Source: CAWFGW01 sp963849955
GTDB lineage: Bacteria; Bacteroidota; Bacteroidia; Cytophagales; JAAEPT01
Length of the DNA stretch: 64,000 nt
Direction of reading: 5' to 3'
Assembly (NCBI GenBank): GCA_963849955.1
Contig: CAWKJU010000027.1
Coordinates: 1 to 64,000 of the forward strand
The translations under genes and the position numbers were made by a program. The notes under the pieces were generated by a model. That model saw only the letters and a program-made list of their open reading frames with translations. It did no database searches and was not told the origin of the DNA. This document shows positions 48,543 to 56,739 of this stretch, piece by piece (the first letter of the stretch is position 1; each line of letters starts with the position of its first letter).

Positions 48543-48964
48543 TGGGGTTGGTCTGCATTATCTATTTTTAGAGATAAAGTAGCTGTTGGTGTTTTTATAT
48601 CAATCCAATTAGGCACCTCTAATTTACTTTCCGTTTTAGCCACTGGCGTATCTACCGTATCTGTTTGTTGTATAGAAGAAGCCGTAAACACATTTATTTT
48701 TTGCCAATCGGCACCATCATATACATATAAACTGTTTGTGGTGGTATCTAATAGCATCATTCCTTTACCATTTACGGTGGTAACATCCAGGTTTTGCAGT
48801 TGCCCTTTAGGTAGTTTCACTCCTTTGTCCTGTTGCCCTGGAGCACTTAAATCTAAAATACTTGCAGGGTGTGGTGTAGGGTTGTTTATGCTAACCTGTG
48901 CCATAGCAGTACCAAAGCCGAATAAGCTAAGTAAACTTAGCAGTAGTAGTTGAGCTGTTTTCAT
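48533..48964 (-). CDS. Truncated tail-collar paralogue (3' end lost)
   Basis: 143 residues closely matching the first 140 of the collar protein at 46468-47502: the same signal peptide (TAQLLLLSLLSLFGFGTAMA), PHPASILDLSAPGQQDKGV, and NVFTASS. It then ends in the REP-A hairpin before any collar domain, with the last codons (HLA, stop) inside the repeat. It is likely a pseudogene or a short secreted remnant. Upstream is a fragment of an FN3-like gene whose stop lies 9 nt from this ATG. Confidence 0.7.
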   Translation of the reverse strand: MKTAQLLLLSLLSLFGFGTAMAQVSINNPTPHPASILDLSAPGQQDKGVKLPKGQLQNLDVTTVNGKGMMLLDTTTNSLYVYDGADWQKINVFTASSIQQTDTVDTPVAKTESKLEVPNWIDIKTPTATLSLKIDNADQPHLA

Positions 48965-48973
48965 CGTGATGTT

Positions 48974-49102
48974 TTATTCAAGCCAGTAATTAGAAGTCAA
49001 AATTTGTCCGTTTTTATAATACGCCTTTAGGTAAATACTACTGTAATTGCCTTCTAGGGTATATTTGTTTTTATTTGTTGTAATTCGTGTTTTTATGTAA
49101 TT
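48974..49102 (-). pseudogene. 3' fragment of an FN3-like gene
   Basis: The leftward frame reads TRITTNKNKYTLEGNY, then IYLKAYYKNGQILTSNYWLE and stop. This is nearly the same as the last 45 residues of the gene at 63738-64000. Its 5' part is missing and RAYT/REP debris follows. Both copies are placed directly before a signal-peptide gene. Confidence 0.75.
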
Positions 49103-49142
49103 TCTCTCGTTGCCACAATGCTTGGCACGGCAGTTTTTAGTT

Positions 49143-49264
49143 AGAAAAAATTTATTTCGTAATAGTCTTTTAAAGTGTAAAATTTATGATTTCTACTTAT
49201 AAAACAAAGTTAGCGGTTTTAAGTTTACTAACCAACCACCATACAGAGCATGGCGTGAACGGGG
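49143..49264 (-). pseudogene. RAYT family-D 5' remnant plus REP-D hairpin
   Basis: Leftward translation of 49143-49202 gives SRNHKFYTLKDYY before a stop, matching the N-terminus of the RAYT pseudogene at 56740-57085 (SRNYKFHNSEGWYF). It is preceded (49225-49264) by AGCGGTTTTAAGTTT and a REP-D hairpin. From 49265 to 49467 I see nothing further except presumed promoter sequence for the next gene. Confidence 0.55.
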
Positions 49265-49467
49265 ATTGGGGTAAGGGTAGTAGAAGCTAAGTTTTTCTTT
49301 CCAAAAGAATTTAATAACTTTATTACTAAGCCGAATAACTAGTCTAGTTTTTGAGTGAAAAAGGCATTTTTTGGTCAAACAAATTTGTATTGTTGATTAG
49401 TATAGGGAAGGAAAAAAGCAAGTTAAAAAATAGTTGTGCAATTAATTTTTAAAATAAATAGTTGATT

Positions 49468-50337
49468 ATGAAATTCAAGAAATTAGTATTGAGCGTTACT
49501 TTTGCTGTATTGGTGAGTTCAGCATATAGTCAAATTGTGTTAGATAAAAAATATGAGTCGCCAATAAGGGTAGGGAGTTTAAGAAATGGAGATGTTATTT
49601 ATTTTGATAGAGTATCGCAAAATGGGATTGTCAACATATATAAAAATAATCATACCTTATTAAAGTCTATATCGTTGCCTTTTGAAACTCTTGGTAAAGA
49701 TTATAACAATTACGATCAAAGTGATGTAGGGAAGTATGAACCTGTATCGGTAAAATTTGTGTCAGATAAGTTGTTCGATTTAGATAATGGGCTAGAGATC
49801 TTGGTAAATGCTCCAAAAATTATTAGAGTTACAGCAAGTGGATATATTGATGAGACAGTTGAAGCAGTATTTATAATAAACGATGATGGAAGTGTTCTAT
49901 TTGAAAGTCAAAACACTTCTTTTAACGAATTTGAAGAAGAAAAAGAAGAAGATATTTTTTTAGATGGAACAGATTATAAGATGAGTTTAACTAAACGTGA
50001 GGACGGTACTGAAAAAACAGTTATTTACACATTACCAGGTGCTCTTTACGATATCACTGTTTTGGATGATATAAATAATAAAAGTGAAAAGTTGAATGCT
50101 TACCCAAACCCAGCTGTTGAGTATACTAAAATAGCTTATAAGTTACCTGCTGGTTTTAATCAAGCTGACTTAGTTATCTATAACCAATTAGGGCAAGAAA
50201 TACAACGATATAAAGTAGGTAGTGCTTTTAGCGATATTTTAGTAAATACCACCTCTTTCAATGAAGGGACATATATTTATCACCTAATAACGGGTGATTT
50301 GAACAATCTTCAAGGAAAGTTTATTGTTATGAAGTAA
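49468..50337 (+). CDS. Secreted protein with T9SS type A sorting tail
   Basis: 289 residues from the ATG at 49468. The signal peptide is FKKLVLSVTFAVLVSSAYS. The body (about 25-205) is a beta-rich domain I do not recognise, with an acidic stretch EFEEEKEEDIF near residue 155. The last 80 residues form a T9SS sorting domain: LNAYPNPAVEYTKIAY, VIYNQLGQEIQRY, GTYIYHLITG, and a GKFIVMK end. It should be exported through T9SS to the surface or medium. A family-B MITE begins 40 nt after its stop. Confidence 0.85.
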   Translation: MKFKKLVLSVTFAVLVSSAYSQIVLDKKYESPIRVGSLRNGDVIYFDRVSQNGIVNIYKNNHTLLKSISLPFETLGKDYNNYDQSDVGKYEPVSVKFVSDKLFDLDNGLEILVNAPKIIRVTASGYIDETVEAVFIINDDGSVLFESQNTSFNEFEEEKEEDIFLDGTDYKMSLTKREDGTEKTVIYTLPGALYDITVLDDINNKSEKLNAYPNPAVEYTKIAYKLPAGFNQADLVIYNQLGQEIQRYKVGSAFSDILVNTTSFNEGTYIYHLITGDLNNLQGKFIVMK

Positions 50338-50377
50338 TGTGGTAAATACTCCAAGTGGCGCGCGTTGCAATAGCAAA

Positions 50378-50542
50378 CCCGCTCGGTCGCTATTGCATTG
50401 CGACCGCATCTTCTTGTGTATTTGTAATACATGTAACAACAAACAATAATATTATTAAACCGCATTGCAAACCTGTCTGCCGACAAGGCAGGTGCTATAA
50501 AATATCCGAACACATTACGCTTCGCTAAATGCGCCCGAGCGG
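50378..50542. mobile_element. Family-B MITE copy M1 (with nested hairpin)
   Basis: 165 bp with the family-B ends CCCGCTCGGTCGC and GCGCCCGAGCGG. The left end is a hairpin. Compared with copies M2 and M3, it carries an additional hairpin-like segment, ACCTGTCTGCC(gacaa)GGCAGGT-type (50471-50493), inserted at the GCAA/GCTATAA point. That segment probably belongs to yet another REP family. Confidence 0.8.
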
Positions 50543-50568
50543 AATACTAAAACTAGAAAAGCGTACTC

Positions 50569-50904
50569 ATGAGCAACCCGATTTCCTTGAACCAGGCTCT
50601 TGAAGCTGGTCATACTCCAAAAGATTATTCATTTCGTGTTGCTGATATTCCCGAAGGTTCTTATCAAGCAACACTTGATTTTAAAATATGGGCTGATAAA
50701 GTCCCTGGCATAAGCTGCTATTTCACTAAAGCGGATTCTGATGAAAAGATGTTGCTTACTGTCTATCGAGACAGAACTACCAGAGAGTATATTCTAGGTG
50801 ACACTGATTTTAGAAATTCACCCATAGAAGCAGTTTACAACATCGAAGTAAAACACAACTCTAAAGGCAATGCCAAACTGCTATCTGCTACGCCAGTCAA
50901 ATAA
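50569..50904 (+). CDS. Hypothetical small protein (111 aa)
   Basis: 111 residues with no signal peptide, cysteine pair or membrane helix except a lone Cys in PGISCYF. I do not recognise a family. The sequence looks like a compact beta protein (SYQATLDFKIWADKV, LLTVYRDRTTREYILG, VYNIEVKHNSKG). It starts 27 nt after a family-B MITE, which may have separated it from its original promoter. Confidence 0.6.
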   Translation: MSNPISLNQALEAGHTPKDYSFRVADIPEGSYQATLDFKIWADKVPGISCYFTKADSDEKMLLTVYRDRTTREYILGDTDFRNSPIEAVYNIEVKHNSKGNAKLLSATPVK

Positions 50905-50929
50905 AAACCGTGAAACATTAATAAGTCTC

Positions 50930-50948
50930 AGGGTTGTTTTTAAACCCT
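50930..50948. terminator. Possible bidirectional terminator
   Basis: AGGGTT and AACCCT (50930-50935 and 50943-50948) form a 6-bp stem with a T-rich loop between two convergent genes. It is weak, without a good T tract on the plus side. Confidence 0.3.
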
Positions 50949-50972
50949 AGGCGTTTCTTATCGAGATCCCGC

Positions 50973-52475
50973 TCAATCTACCCTATACACTTCATACTCG
51001 TAGTTTTTTAATATTCCATTAAGATTAAACCTAAAATTATCTATTAAGCTTCCGTTTATTCTTTTAATGTAAGTCATATCTGGGGAAACGCTTTTTACAG
51101 CATTCACCCTTTCTTCTGTTAGTTTTTGGTCTGGCATTACCTCAAAAGCGATGTAGGTATTTTTTAGTGTTTTAACATTATTCACATCATCTATTCTTTC
51201 TTGCCAACCATCAGATAGACAGATGACATTCAATCTTTTACCTGCATAAAAATACGGAAGTTGGACACATCCATTCTTTAAAGAGTTTTCTACGACAATG
51301 GTAGATACATCTTTTTTGGTTTCAATAAACCTCATTAATTCTATCTTAGACTTTTTGGTATAATTGGTAGTCATCAGAGCTAATAGAAAAGTATTTATTG
51401 CTATGAAAAATACCCAGAATCCTTTCTTTAAAGAAGGCCTTTTAGTCCAAAAGGTTTTCTGAAAAATAGTATCTAGCCCTATAGTGCCTATGATGAGGAA
51501 AAAAGGCAAAATCGGAAAAATAAAACGCTCTTGTTTGTTCTCAAATACAGAATGAATTACAAGAAAAATAATCATTGCTAAAAAGAGATGCAAATGTTTT
51601 TTGATGTTAAAAAATGAACCTATAAATAACAATAGTCCAATGGGTGGTAAAAACAAACACGGTATTATAATAATATAATCAAAAACTGGTCGTGTGATAT
51701 AGTCTCCAGAGTGGGTAATGTTGTAATCTACATATTCTATTAATTTGCCAAAAGGCATGTTACAGATAAGGTAATCACCATATCCTTGGATTGGTATAGT
51801 ATAGAGTAAAAAGCCAAAAGTCATTAAAACAACTATTTTAAATTCTTTTTTAAGTAGCATGGCTAAGCCAAAACCTGTAATTATAAATGCACTCTGAAAT
51901 CGTATATGAAATGCGATAGCCAGCAAAATACCAATAGACAGAAAAATAATGTTTTTTCCACCCGCTCTGTTTTTATAATATAAATAAAAAGACCCTAAAA
52001 TAGGCGGTATACAAACCCACTCTGCTAGCGTACGAACAGCCATAAAGGGAAAAAACCACATACTCACCGTCAGCAATCCTGCTATGAATGCTATCTTTTT
52101 ATTAGATAACTCTAGGGTGATTTTATAGACAAAGTAGGGGATAAATAAGGCGTAAATAGCATGGACCAGTTGCACAAAAATCATTTGATAAAAAGGGACT
52201 TTGGTAAACAAGTTCGCTATCCAAAACAAACCAGCTATAATTCCCGGGTATATCACAGATCTCAAAGAATCATTTTCCTGATAATCTGATACAAACCAAT
52301 TATCCGTGTTCTCTCCGTTTACCCAGCCCCAGGATACATCTACTACTTTAAAGTAATCGTCATAGGCATAGTAGCCATGTGCTGTAAATGCAGCTATTAG
52401 ATTTAAGAAAAGTGCTAGTGAAAGCAAATAAAAAAGTGTTCTTTCTTGAATTTTATTACTTATTATGGACAACAT
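50973..52475 (-). CDS. GT-C type membrane glycosyltransferase
   Basis: 500 residues with about 10-12 hydrophobic helices. The first luminal loop has the acidic GYYAYDDYFKVVDVSWGW, which matches the D/E-rich catalytic loop of GT-C enzymes (GT22/GT39-like mannosyltransferases). RSVIYPGIIAG and AVRTLAEWVCIPP also resemble that group. It would transfer sugar from a lipid carrier on the periplasmic side. Its acceptor is unknown. A second GT-C gene of another family lies upstream on the same strand with a degenerate family-B repeat between them. Confidence 0.72.
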   Translation of the reverse strand: MLSIISNKIQERTLFYLLSLALFLNLIAAFTAHGYYAYDDYFKVVDVSWGWVNGENTDNWFVSDYQENDSLRSVIYPGIIAGLFWIANLFTKVPFYQMIFVQLVHAIYALFIPYFVYKITLELSNKKIAFIAGLLTVSMWFFPFMAVRTLAEWVCIPPILGSFYLYYKNRAGGKNIIFLSIGILLAIAFHIRFQSAFIITGFGLAMLLKKEFKIVVLMTFGFLLYTIPIQGYGDYLICNMPFGKLIEYVDYNITHSGDYITRPVFDYIIIIPCLFLPPIGLLLFIGSFFNIKKHLHLFLAMIIFLVIHSVFENKQERFIFPILPFFLIIGTIGLDTIFQKTFWTKRPSLKKGFWVFFIAINTFLLALMTTNYTKKSKIELMRFIETKKDVSTIVVENSLKNGCVQLPYFYAGKRLNVICLSDGWQERIDDVNNVKTLKNTYIAFEVMPDQKLTEERVNAVKSVSPDMTYIKRINGSLIDNFRFNLNGILKNYEYEVYRVD

Positions 52476-52644
52476 ATATCTACATTAAATTTATAATTAT
52501 CTACTTATCACATCTTTATTTAAATTAAAAAAACATATACTAACAAGCCATAAATAGGATGTCAATATTACATGTTAGTATCCACCAATCCAATTTTTAC
52601 GACATCACTATGTAGCGATTTAGTAAAAATATGCGAACGCTCAG

Positions 52645-52694
52645 GTTCTATAAAATATCCTAGCTCATTAGCTTCGCTAAATGCTCCCGAGCGA
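52645..52694. repeat. Degenerate right end of the family-B element
   Basis: TTCTATAAAATATCC, then TAGCTTCGCTAAATGCTCC and CGAGCG match the right half of the MITEs with several changes. No left half is visible. The rest of 52476-52701 is unremarkable. Confidence 0.55.
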
Positions 52695-52701
52695 AAATTG
52701 T

Positions 52702-53904
52702 CTATAACCGTTTTCGAAATCGTAAAGTACTTAAAACTGCCAACAACATAATCGCTCCAATGCTTATAAGTGACATTTGATCTATTAAGCCAGATAGCTT
52801 TCTACCGAAAATATCAAAATAATTAAACCCAATTAACAAGCTAGCCACAAGTAAACTTGCCTTTTCAATAAATCTTAATTCAGAAAAGTGAAGCCAAGCT
52901 ACCGCCATGGCAAAACAAGTGAAGCAAAAAGCATTTTCGCTTGTAAATGCTATTAAAGGAATAAACGCTATAAGCAATGAAAAATCTACTGCTGAAGAAG
53001 AGCTGTACTTCCCTTTTCTAACAAAAAACAAAGTGAACAAACCTATTAATCCCAATAAACACAATTGGTAAATCTTAGCGTAGAATTCATTGATAACTAA
53101 AAACTTTAAAGGAGTATATCTAGCTAAAACAGAAAATATAGTATGGTTACTGTCTGCTAATAATGACTGTTTATGACTAAGCTCTACCAGTAGTTCATTA
53201 ATCCATCCTTTATAAAGTAAGGCAAATGAATCTAGGCTATGGTAAAAAAGTATGGGTGACACAAAAAGCACCGCAGTAAATACTACAAGCCAAATCACTT
53301 CTTTATATCTTTGTTTTATGATAAGGTATGGAATAAACAGTAAACCAAATGGTTTTATAAATAAAGAGAATGACAATAGAAGGCTGAAAATTTTAGTTTT
53401 TTCTTTTTCATATAAATAAAAGCAAAGCAGATAAATAGTAAATATCACATAATTAACCTGCCCAAGATGTAACTCACGAGTAAAATGTAATGCCATCATT
53501 AGCACAACAATGGAGAGCATCAAGTTTTTTCTTTTAAACTCTTTGTCTTTAAAAAAAGTGGGTATAACATAAAAGCTATAACATACGCATACTGTTAAAA
53601 AAGCCCAATAGACATATTTTGCTATAAAAAGCGGTAAAATAGTAAATGGAACAAACAGATAAAGTGCTACTGGTGAATATTTATAAATATAATGAGATGC
53701 ATCTCCATAATACACTTTATACAGTTCTTCACCTGCTAATAATCGGAGAGCTGCTCTGTGATAAACTTCGTAATCTATCATAGAAAAACGACCATTTAAA
53801 TTTTCTAAAATCAAAAAAGCTGCAGAGATGAGCAATATTAAAATAATAGCTATGTTCTGCTTAAGTAGTGTCATCATTTTTATCTTCTTTAATAAAAAAC
53901 GCAA
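52702..53904 (-). CDS. DUF2029/GT87-family membrane glycosyltransferase
   Basis: 400 residues, about 10 membrane helices. The N-terminal loop has IDYEVYHRAALRLLAGEELY ending in YSPVALYLFVPFTILP, and the ELHLGQVNYVIF motif follows. These are characteristic of GT87 polyprenol-phosphate mannose-type transferases (DUF2029). A start at the methionine 9 or 10 residues in is also possible. The extracellular acceptor is unknown. Immediately upstream is a collar-gene remnant and a RAYT element, so its native promoter may have been replaced. Confidence 0.8.
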   Translation of the reverse strand: MRFLLKKIKMMTLLKQNIAIILILLISAAFLILENLNGRFSMIDYEVYHRAALRLLAGEELYKVYYGDASHYIYKYSPVALYLFVPFTILPLFIAKYVYWAFLTVCVCYSFYVIPTFFKDKEFKRKNLMLSIVVLMMALHFTRELHLGQVNYVIFTIYLLCFYLYEKEKTKIFSLLLSFSLFIKPFGLLFIPYLIIKQRYKEVIWLVVFTAVLFVSPILFYHSLDSFALLYKGWINELLVELSHKQSLLADSNHTIFSVLARYTPLKFLVINEFYAKIYQLCLLGLIGLFTLFFVRKGKYSSSSAVDFSLLIAFIPLIAFTSENAFCFTCFAMAVAWLHFSELRFIEKASLLVASLLIGFNYFDIFGRKLSGLIDQMSLISIGAIMLLAVLSTLRFRKRL

Positions 53905-53915
53905 GTAAGAACTTT

Positions 53916-54068
53916 TTAAGGGAGTTTCATAATAAATGCACGCGCATAATAGGGAGGTCTATTTTCATGAGCATTACCGGCTAATCCATCTGCTGTTCCA
54001 TCTCCTGTATTCCCTGCCATTTTATGAATGTGATCATTAATGTTTACCATAATTTGCGCACGTCTATA
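53916..54068 (-). pseudogene. Tail-collar protein remnant (5' end lost)
   Basis: Leftward translation gives RAQIMVNINDHIHKMAG, then HENRPPYYARAFIMKLP and stop. This is the typical end of a tail-collar protein (compare LPPYYTLAYIIKL at 46468-47502). It begins abruptly at the left end of the RAYT-B element (54069), which therefore marks the breakpoint. Confidence 0.7.
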
Positions 54069-54768
54069 CCCGCTCGGTCGCAATTGCATTGCGACCGCAT
54101 CTTCTTGTGTATTTGTAATACATTTTACACATAATCAACTTCTATCAAACCAGTTTCCCCACTATAATTTCTAGCACTACTATATACATAATCTTCGGCT
54201 CTGTTTACAAAGCCTCCTTCAACTGGATTGTTATGAATATAAGTCAATTTCTCATCCAAAAAATTATTTGTCTCTATCTGTTTTGCATGATAACCTTCTT
54301 CCCATAGCAAATAATTACTGCCTCTTTTTATCCGTTGTGCCTCAAACTCAAATTTGTTCAACAACCACTCTCTTCTACTTTCTGGTATCGATTTTATTAA
54401 TTCAATTAGTTTCTTGGAAGTAAACTTTTTATAATCTCTGATTATGGCAACTAAGTCACTACCTTCTTCTGCACTCAATATTACATGTATGTGGCTTGTC
54501 ATTATTACATAAGCATGTAATTTCAACCCTTTACTTTTTTTACAATACTCAAACGACTCCAAAATACAATCTCTGTAGGCATTACGAACAAACAAATCTA
54601 CCCAACCGACTACTGTAAAAGTAACCCGCTCGGGCGCAATTGCATTACGAACGTATCTTTTTGTGTATTTATAATACATTAAGCAGACAAACTAATGTAA
54701 TAAAACCGCATTGCAAATGCTATAAAATATCCGAACGCATTACGCTTCGCTAAATGCGTCCGAGCGGG
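54069..54768 (-). mobile_element. RAYT-B element copy 1 (composite with MITE M2)
   Basis: Exactly 700 bp: left end CCCGCTCGG (54069), a RAYT gene body, then a complete 144-bp MITE (M2, 54625-54768) in place of the normal RAYT 5' end. From 54069 to 54624 it is almost identical to copy 2 (56040-56595), with about four differences seen. M2 has both terminal hairpins and ends in CGAGCGGG. Confidence 0.8.
54125..54679 (-). CDS. RAYT family B, copy 1 (start supplied by MITE)
   Basis: 184 residues. HUH motif TSHIHVI (H63, H65) and catalytic Y147 in EKLTYIHNNPV are intact, so the active site is complete. The first 18 codons (MYYKYTKRYVRNAIAPER) are encoded by the left end of MITE M2. The natural N-terminus seen in copy 2 (GSKYKIRDKEGLYFV) is missing. 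The fusion is in frame, so the MITE has provided a start codon. Whether the protein is made is unknown. Confidence 0.8.
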   Translation of the reverse strand: MYYKYTKRYVRNAIAPERVTFTVVGWVDLFVRNAYRDCILESFEYCKKSKGLKLHAYVIMTSHIHVILSAEEGSDLVAIIRDYKKFTSKKLIELIKSIPESRREWLLNKFEFEAQRIKRGSNYLLWEEGYHAKQIETNNFLDEKLTYIHNNPVEGGFVNRAEDYVYSSARNYSGETGLIEVDYV

Positions 54769-55266
54769 CTATCGGGTCAAATCAATATCATTTAAATTTA
54801 AAGCAGTGCCATCTTTCAATGTAACATTTTTAATTCCCCTATTACGTAAATACTTAATTTCTAATAAGATATTTTGAATCGAAAAAATTTTGTTCGACCA
54901 AAAAATCTCATCATTTGAAAATGCATCAAATTGAAGCTCTTTACCTTCTTTAATTACTTTTCCTATTAACATCAGTTTTCTTACCATGTATGGTTTATAT
55001 TCAAAATCACATATTATTCTTTGATTTTCTGCTGTTGAATAAATACCATTTAGAAGAGTAACTTTCTTATTTATAATATTTTCTAATACATTTTCAACTT
55101 CAAAGTTTTCATGAAAACCCTTTATTGAAAAAGAATAAACTTCTGTGCTCAAAAAAAGCAAATAGGAATAGGAAAATATATCAAACTTATTGCCCCCGAA
55201 ATTATCTGTAGTTAAATATTCACAATTACTACGAAATAAACCGTTTAATATTTCCATAGACTCCAA
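54769..55266 (-). CDS. Probable orphan immunity protein (165 aa)
   Basis: 165 residues, acidic and soluble, no signal peptide. I do not recognise a family, but its setting is that of an immunity gene in a toxin-tip array. Its C-terminus (EIKYLRNRGIKNVTLKDGTAL, then NLNDIDL) is repeated in a fragment directly upstream (55267-55369), so it belongs to a local gene family. The stop codon abuts the end of MITE M2 (54768/54769), which suggests the last codons or the terminator were lost. MESMEIL offers two nearby start codons. Confidence 0.6.
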   Translation of the reverse strand: MESMEILNGLFRSNCEYLTTDNFGGNKFDIFSYSYLLFLSTEVYSFSIKGFHENFEVENVLENIINKKVTLLNGIYSTAENQRIICDFEYKPYMVRKLMLIGKVIKEGKELQFDAFSNDEIFWSNKIFSIQNILLEIKYLRNRGIKNVTLKDGTALNLNDIDLTR

Positions 55267-55369
55267 TTTATATTATTCAAATCAATATTGTCTAAATTTA
55301 AAACAGTACCATCTTTAAGATAAATTGTTTTAATATTTCTATCTCTCAAATACTTAATTTCCATTGCGA
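55267..55369 (-). pseudogene. Duplicated 3' fragment of an immunity gene
   Basis: Leftward translation gives MEIKYLRDRNIKTIYLKDGT and then VLNLDNIDL, parallel to the last 30 residues of the neighbouring 165-residue protein. Only the end of the gene remains, fused to the stop of the next gene upstream. Confidence 0.65.
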
Positions 55370-55861
55370 TCAGTCGGGTAAAATGCCCCGCTCAAATATC
55401 TCAGGGTAGTATTTCTCAACTATTTTGAGCTCAGTGGTAACGTAGTATTCAAAGTATTTGACTAAATTTGTTTTTTCATATTCCTCCATCAAAGAAAAGT
55501 CTCGAAACTGGGACAGCCATTCTCTACGTTTTTTGTTCCTAACTTTTAGCATATCATTATCTGAAACAGGTATATAGCTACTATATAAATTGCCTAAATA
55601 TTGAAAATCATACTCATCAGAACTCATTGTTCTTACTTCAAAATTTAAACCCTCGTAAATATTCCAATAAACATACAAGTATAAATCGTTTTTATTTACT
55701 ACTTCAATCTCATCATAGCTAAAGTGCTGAAAAGCCTTGACTTGTCCAATATCATCATAAAATTTAAATCCGTATTTCTCCACTAAATAACTAAGCCCTT
55801 GGTGAACTCCTTCTTTTATCTTCGGAAAAATAGTTTGGTGAATTGTTATCATCTCAGTCAA
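55370..55861 (-). CDS. Probable immunity protein (163 aa)
   Basis: 163 residues, acidic and rich in Tyr and Phe, without signal peptide or membrane helix. I do not recognise a family. It begins directly after the stop of the headless toxin tip (55862), the usual toxin-then-immunity order with coupled translation. Motifs such as LYVYWNIYEGLNFEVRT and KYFEYYVTTELKIVEKYYP suggest an alpha/beta fold. Its function as antidote to the preceding tip is inferred from position. Confidence 0.6.
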   Translation of the reverse strand: MTEMITIHQTIFPKIKEGVHQGLSYLVEKYGFKFYDDIGQVKAFQHFSYDEIEVVNKNDLYLYVYWNIYEGLNFEVRTMSSDEYDFQYLGNLYSSYIPVSDNDMLKVRNKKRREWLSQFRDFSLMEEYEKTNLVKYFEYYVTTELKIVEKYYPEIFERGILPD

Positions 55862-56071
55862 TTACTTTACAGTAAACATTCCCTGTTTTTCCATTAAATT
55901 TATTTCCTCAACTATCTCCTTCCATTGATTGGTCGTAAGATTTTTAGGCTTTACCCCATAGTCTCGTAACACCCTTAATTCATAAGAGGTTATAGTTGGA
56001 AAAGAAATCTCTCCTGATTTACCTCTTAAAATAGATTCTCCCGCTCGGTCGCAATTGCATTGCGATCGCAT
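55862..56071 (-). CDS. Headless toxin tip fused to RAYT-B element end
   Basis: 69 residues. The first 11 (MRSQCNCDRAG) are read from the left end of RAYT-B copy 2. From about residue 12 the sequence (ESILRGKSGEISFPTITSYE, then LRVLRDYGVKPKNLTTNQW and KQGMFTVK) is the C-terminal part of a larger protein, by its position a polymorphic-toxin C-terminus. I do not recognise the toxin family. The break lies exactly at the element boundary (56039/56040). The frame now has a start codon from the element, so the tip could be expressed alone. Confidence 0.6.
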   Translation of the reverse strand: MRSQCNCDRAGESILRGKSGEISFPTITSYELRVLRDYGVKPKNLTTNQWKEIVEEINLMEKQGMFTVK

Positions 56072-56739
56072 CTTTTTGTGTATTTATAATACATTTTACA
56101 CATAATCAACTTCTATCAAACCAGCTTCCCCACTATAATTTCTAGCACTACTATATACATAATCTTCGGCTCTGTTTACAAAGCCTCCTTCAACTGGATT
56201 GTTATGAATATAAGTCAATTTCTCATCCAAAAAATTATTTGTCTCTATCTGTTTTGCATGATAACCTTCTTCCCATAGCAAATAATTACTGCCTCTTTTT
56301 ATCCGTTGTGCCTCAAACTCAAATTTGTTCAACAACCACTCTCTTCTACTTTCTGGTATCGATTTTATTAATTCAATTAGTTTCTTGGAAGTAAACTTTT
56401 TATAATCTCTGATTATGGCAACTAAGTCACTACCTTCTTCTGCACTCAATATTACATGTATGTGGCTTGTCATTATTACATAAGCATGTAATTTCAACCC
56501 TTTACTTTTTTTACAATACTCAAACGACTCCAAAATACAATCTCTGTAGGCATTACGAACAAACAAATCTACCCAACCGACTACTGTAAAAGTAACAAAG
56601 TATAAACCTTCTTTGTCTCGTATTTTATATTTGCTTCCTATTTAAAAAAATAGTTTAATATACTAATGTAATAAAACCGCATTGCAAATGCTATAAAATA
56701 TCCGAACGCATTACGCTACGCTAAATGCGCCCGAGCGGG
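56040..56739 (-). mobile_element. RAYT-B element copy 2 (full structure)
   Basis: 700 bp. The left end CCCGCTCGGTCGCA and right end TGCGCCCGAGCGGG are 14-bp inverted repeats with one mismatch. The left end is also a hairpin, CGGTCGCAAT/ATTGCGATCG-like with loop TGC. The right end has CGCATT/AATGCG. The RAYT lies between. The MITEs M2 and M3 equal its left 60 and right 80 bp joined, so they are internal-deletion derivatives. Confidence 0.82.
56096..56641 (-). pseudogene. RAYT family B, copy 2 (start codon ATA)
   Basis: The frame matches copy 1 from VTFTVVGWVD to the stop with one visible amino-acid change (GEAG for GETG). Upstream it keeps the native N-terminus GSKYKIRDKEGLYF, but the codon where an ATG is expected is ATA (56641-56639), preceded by a stop. 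The HUH and Tyr motifs are intact. It may be silent, or may start at an internal TTG (56566), which would lose the first strand. Confidence 0.75.

Noticed and set aside
50310..50513. A 67-codon leftward frame across the end of the T9SS protein and MITE M1
   Set aside because: It runs through the MITE end, which is open in all outward frames, and then through the opposite strand of a real gene. No independent coding signal.
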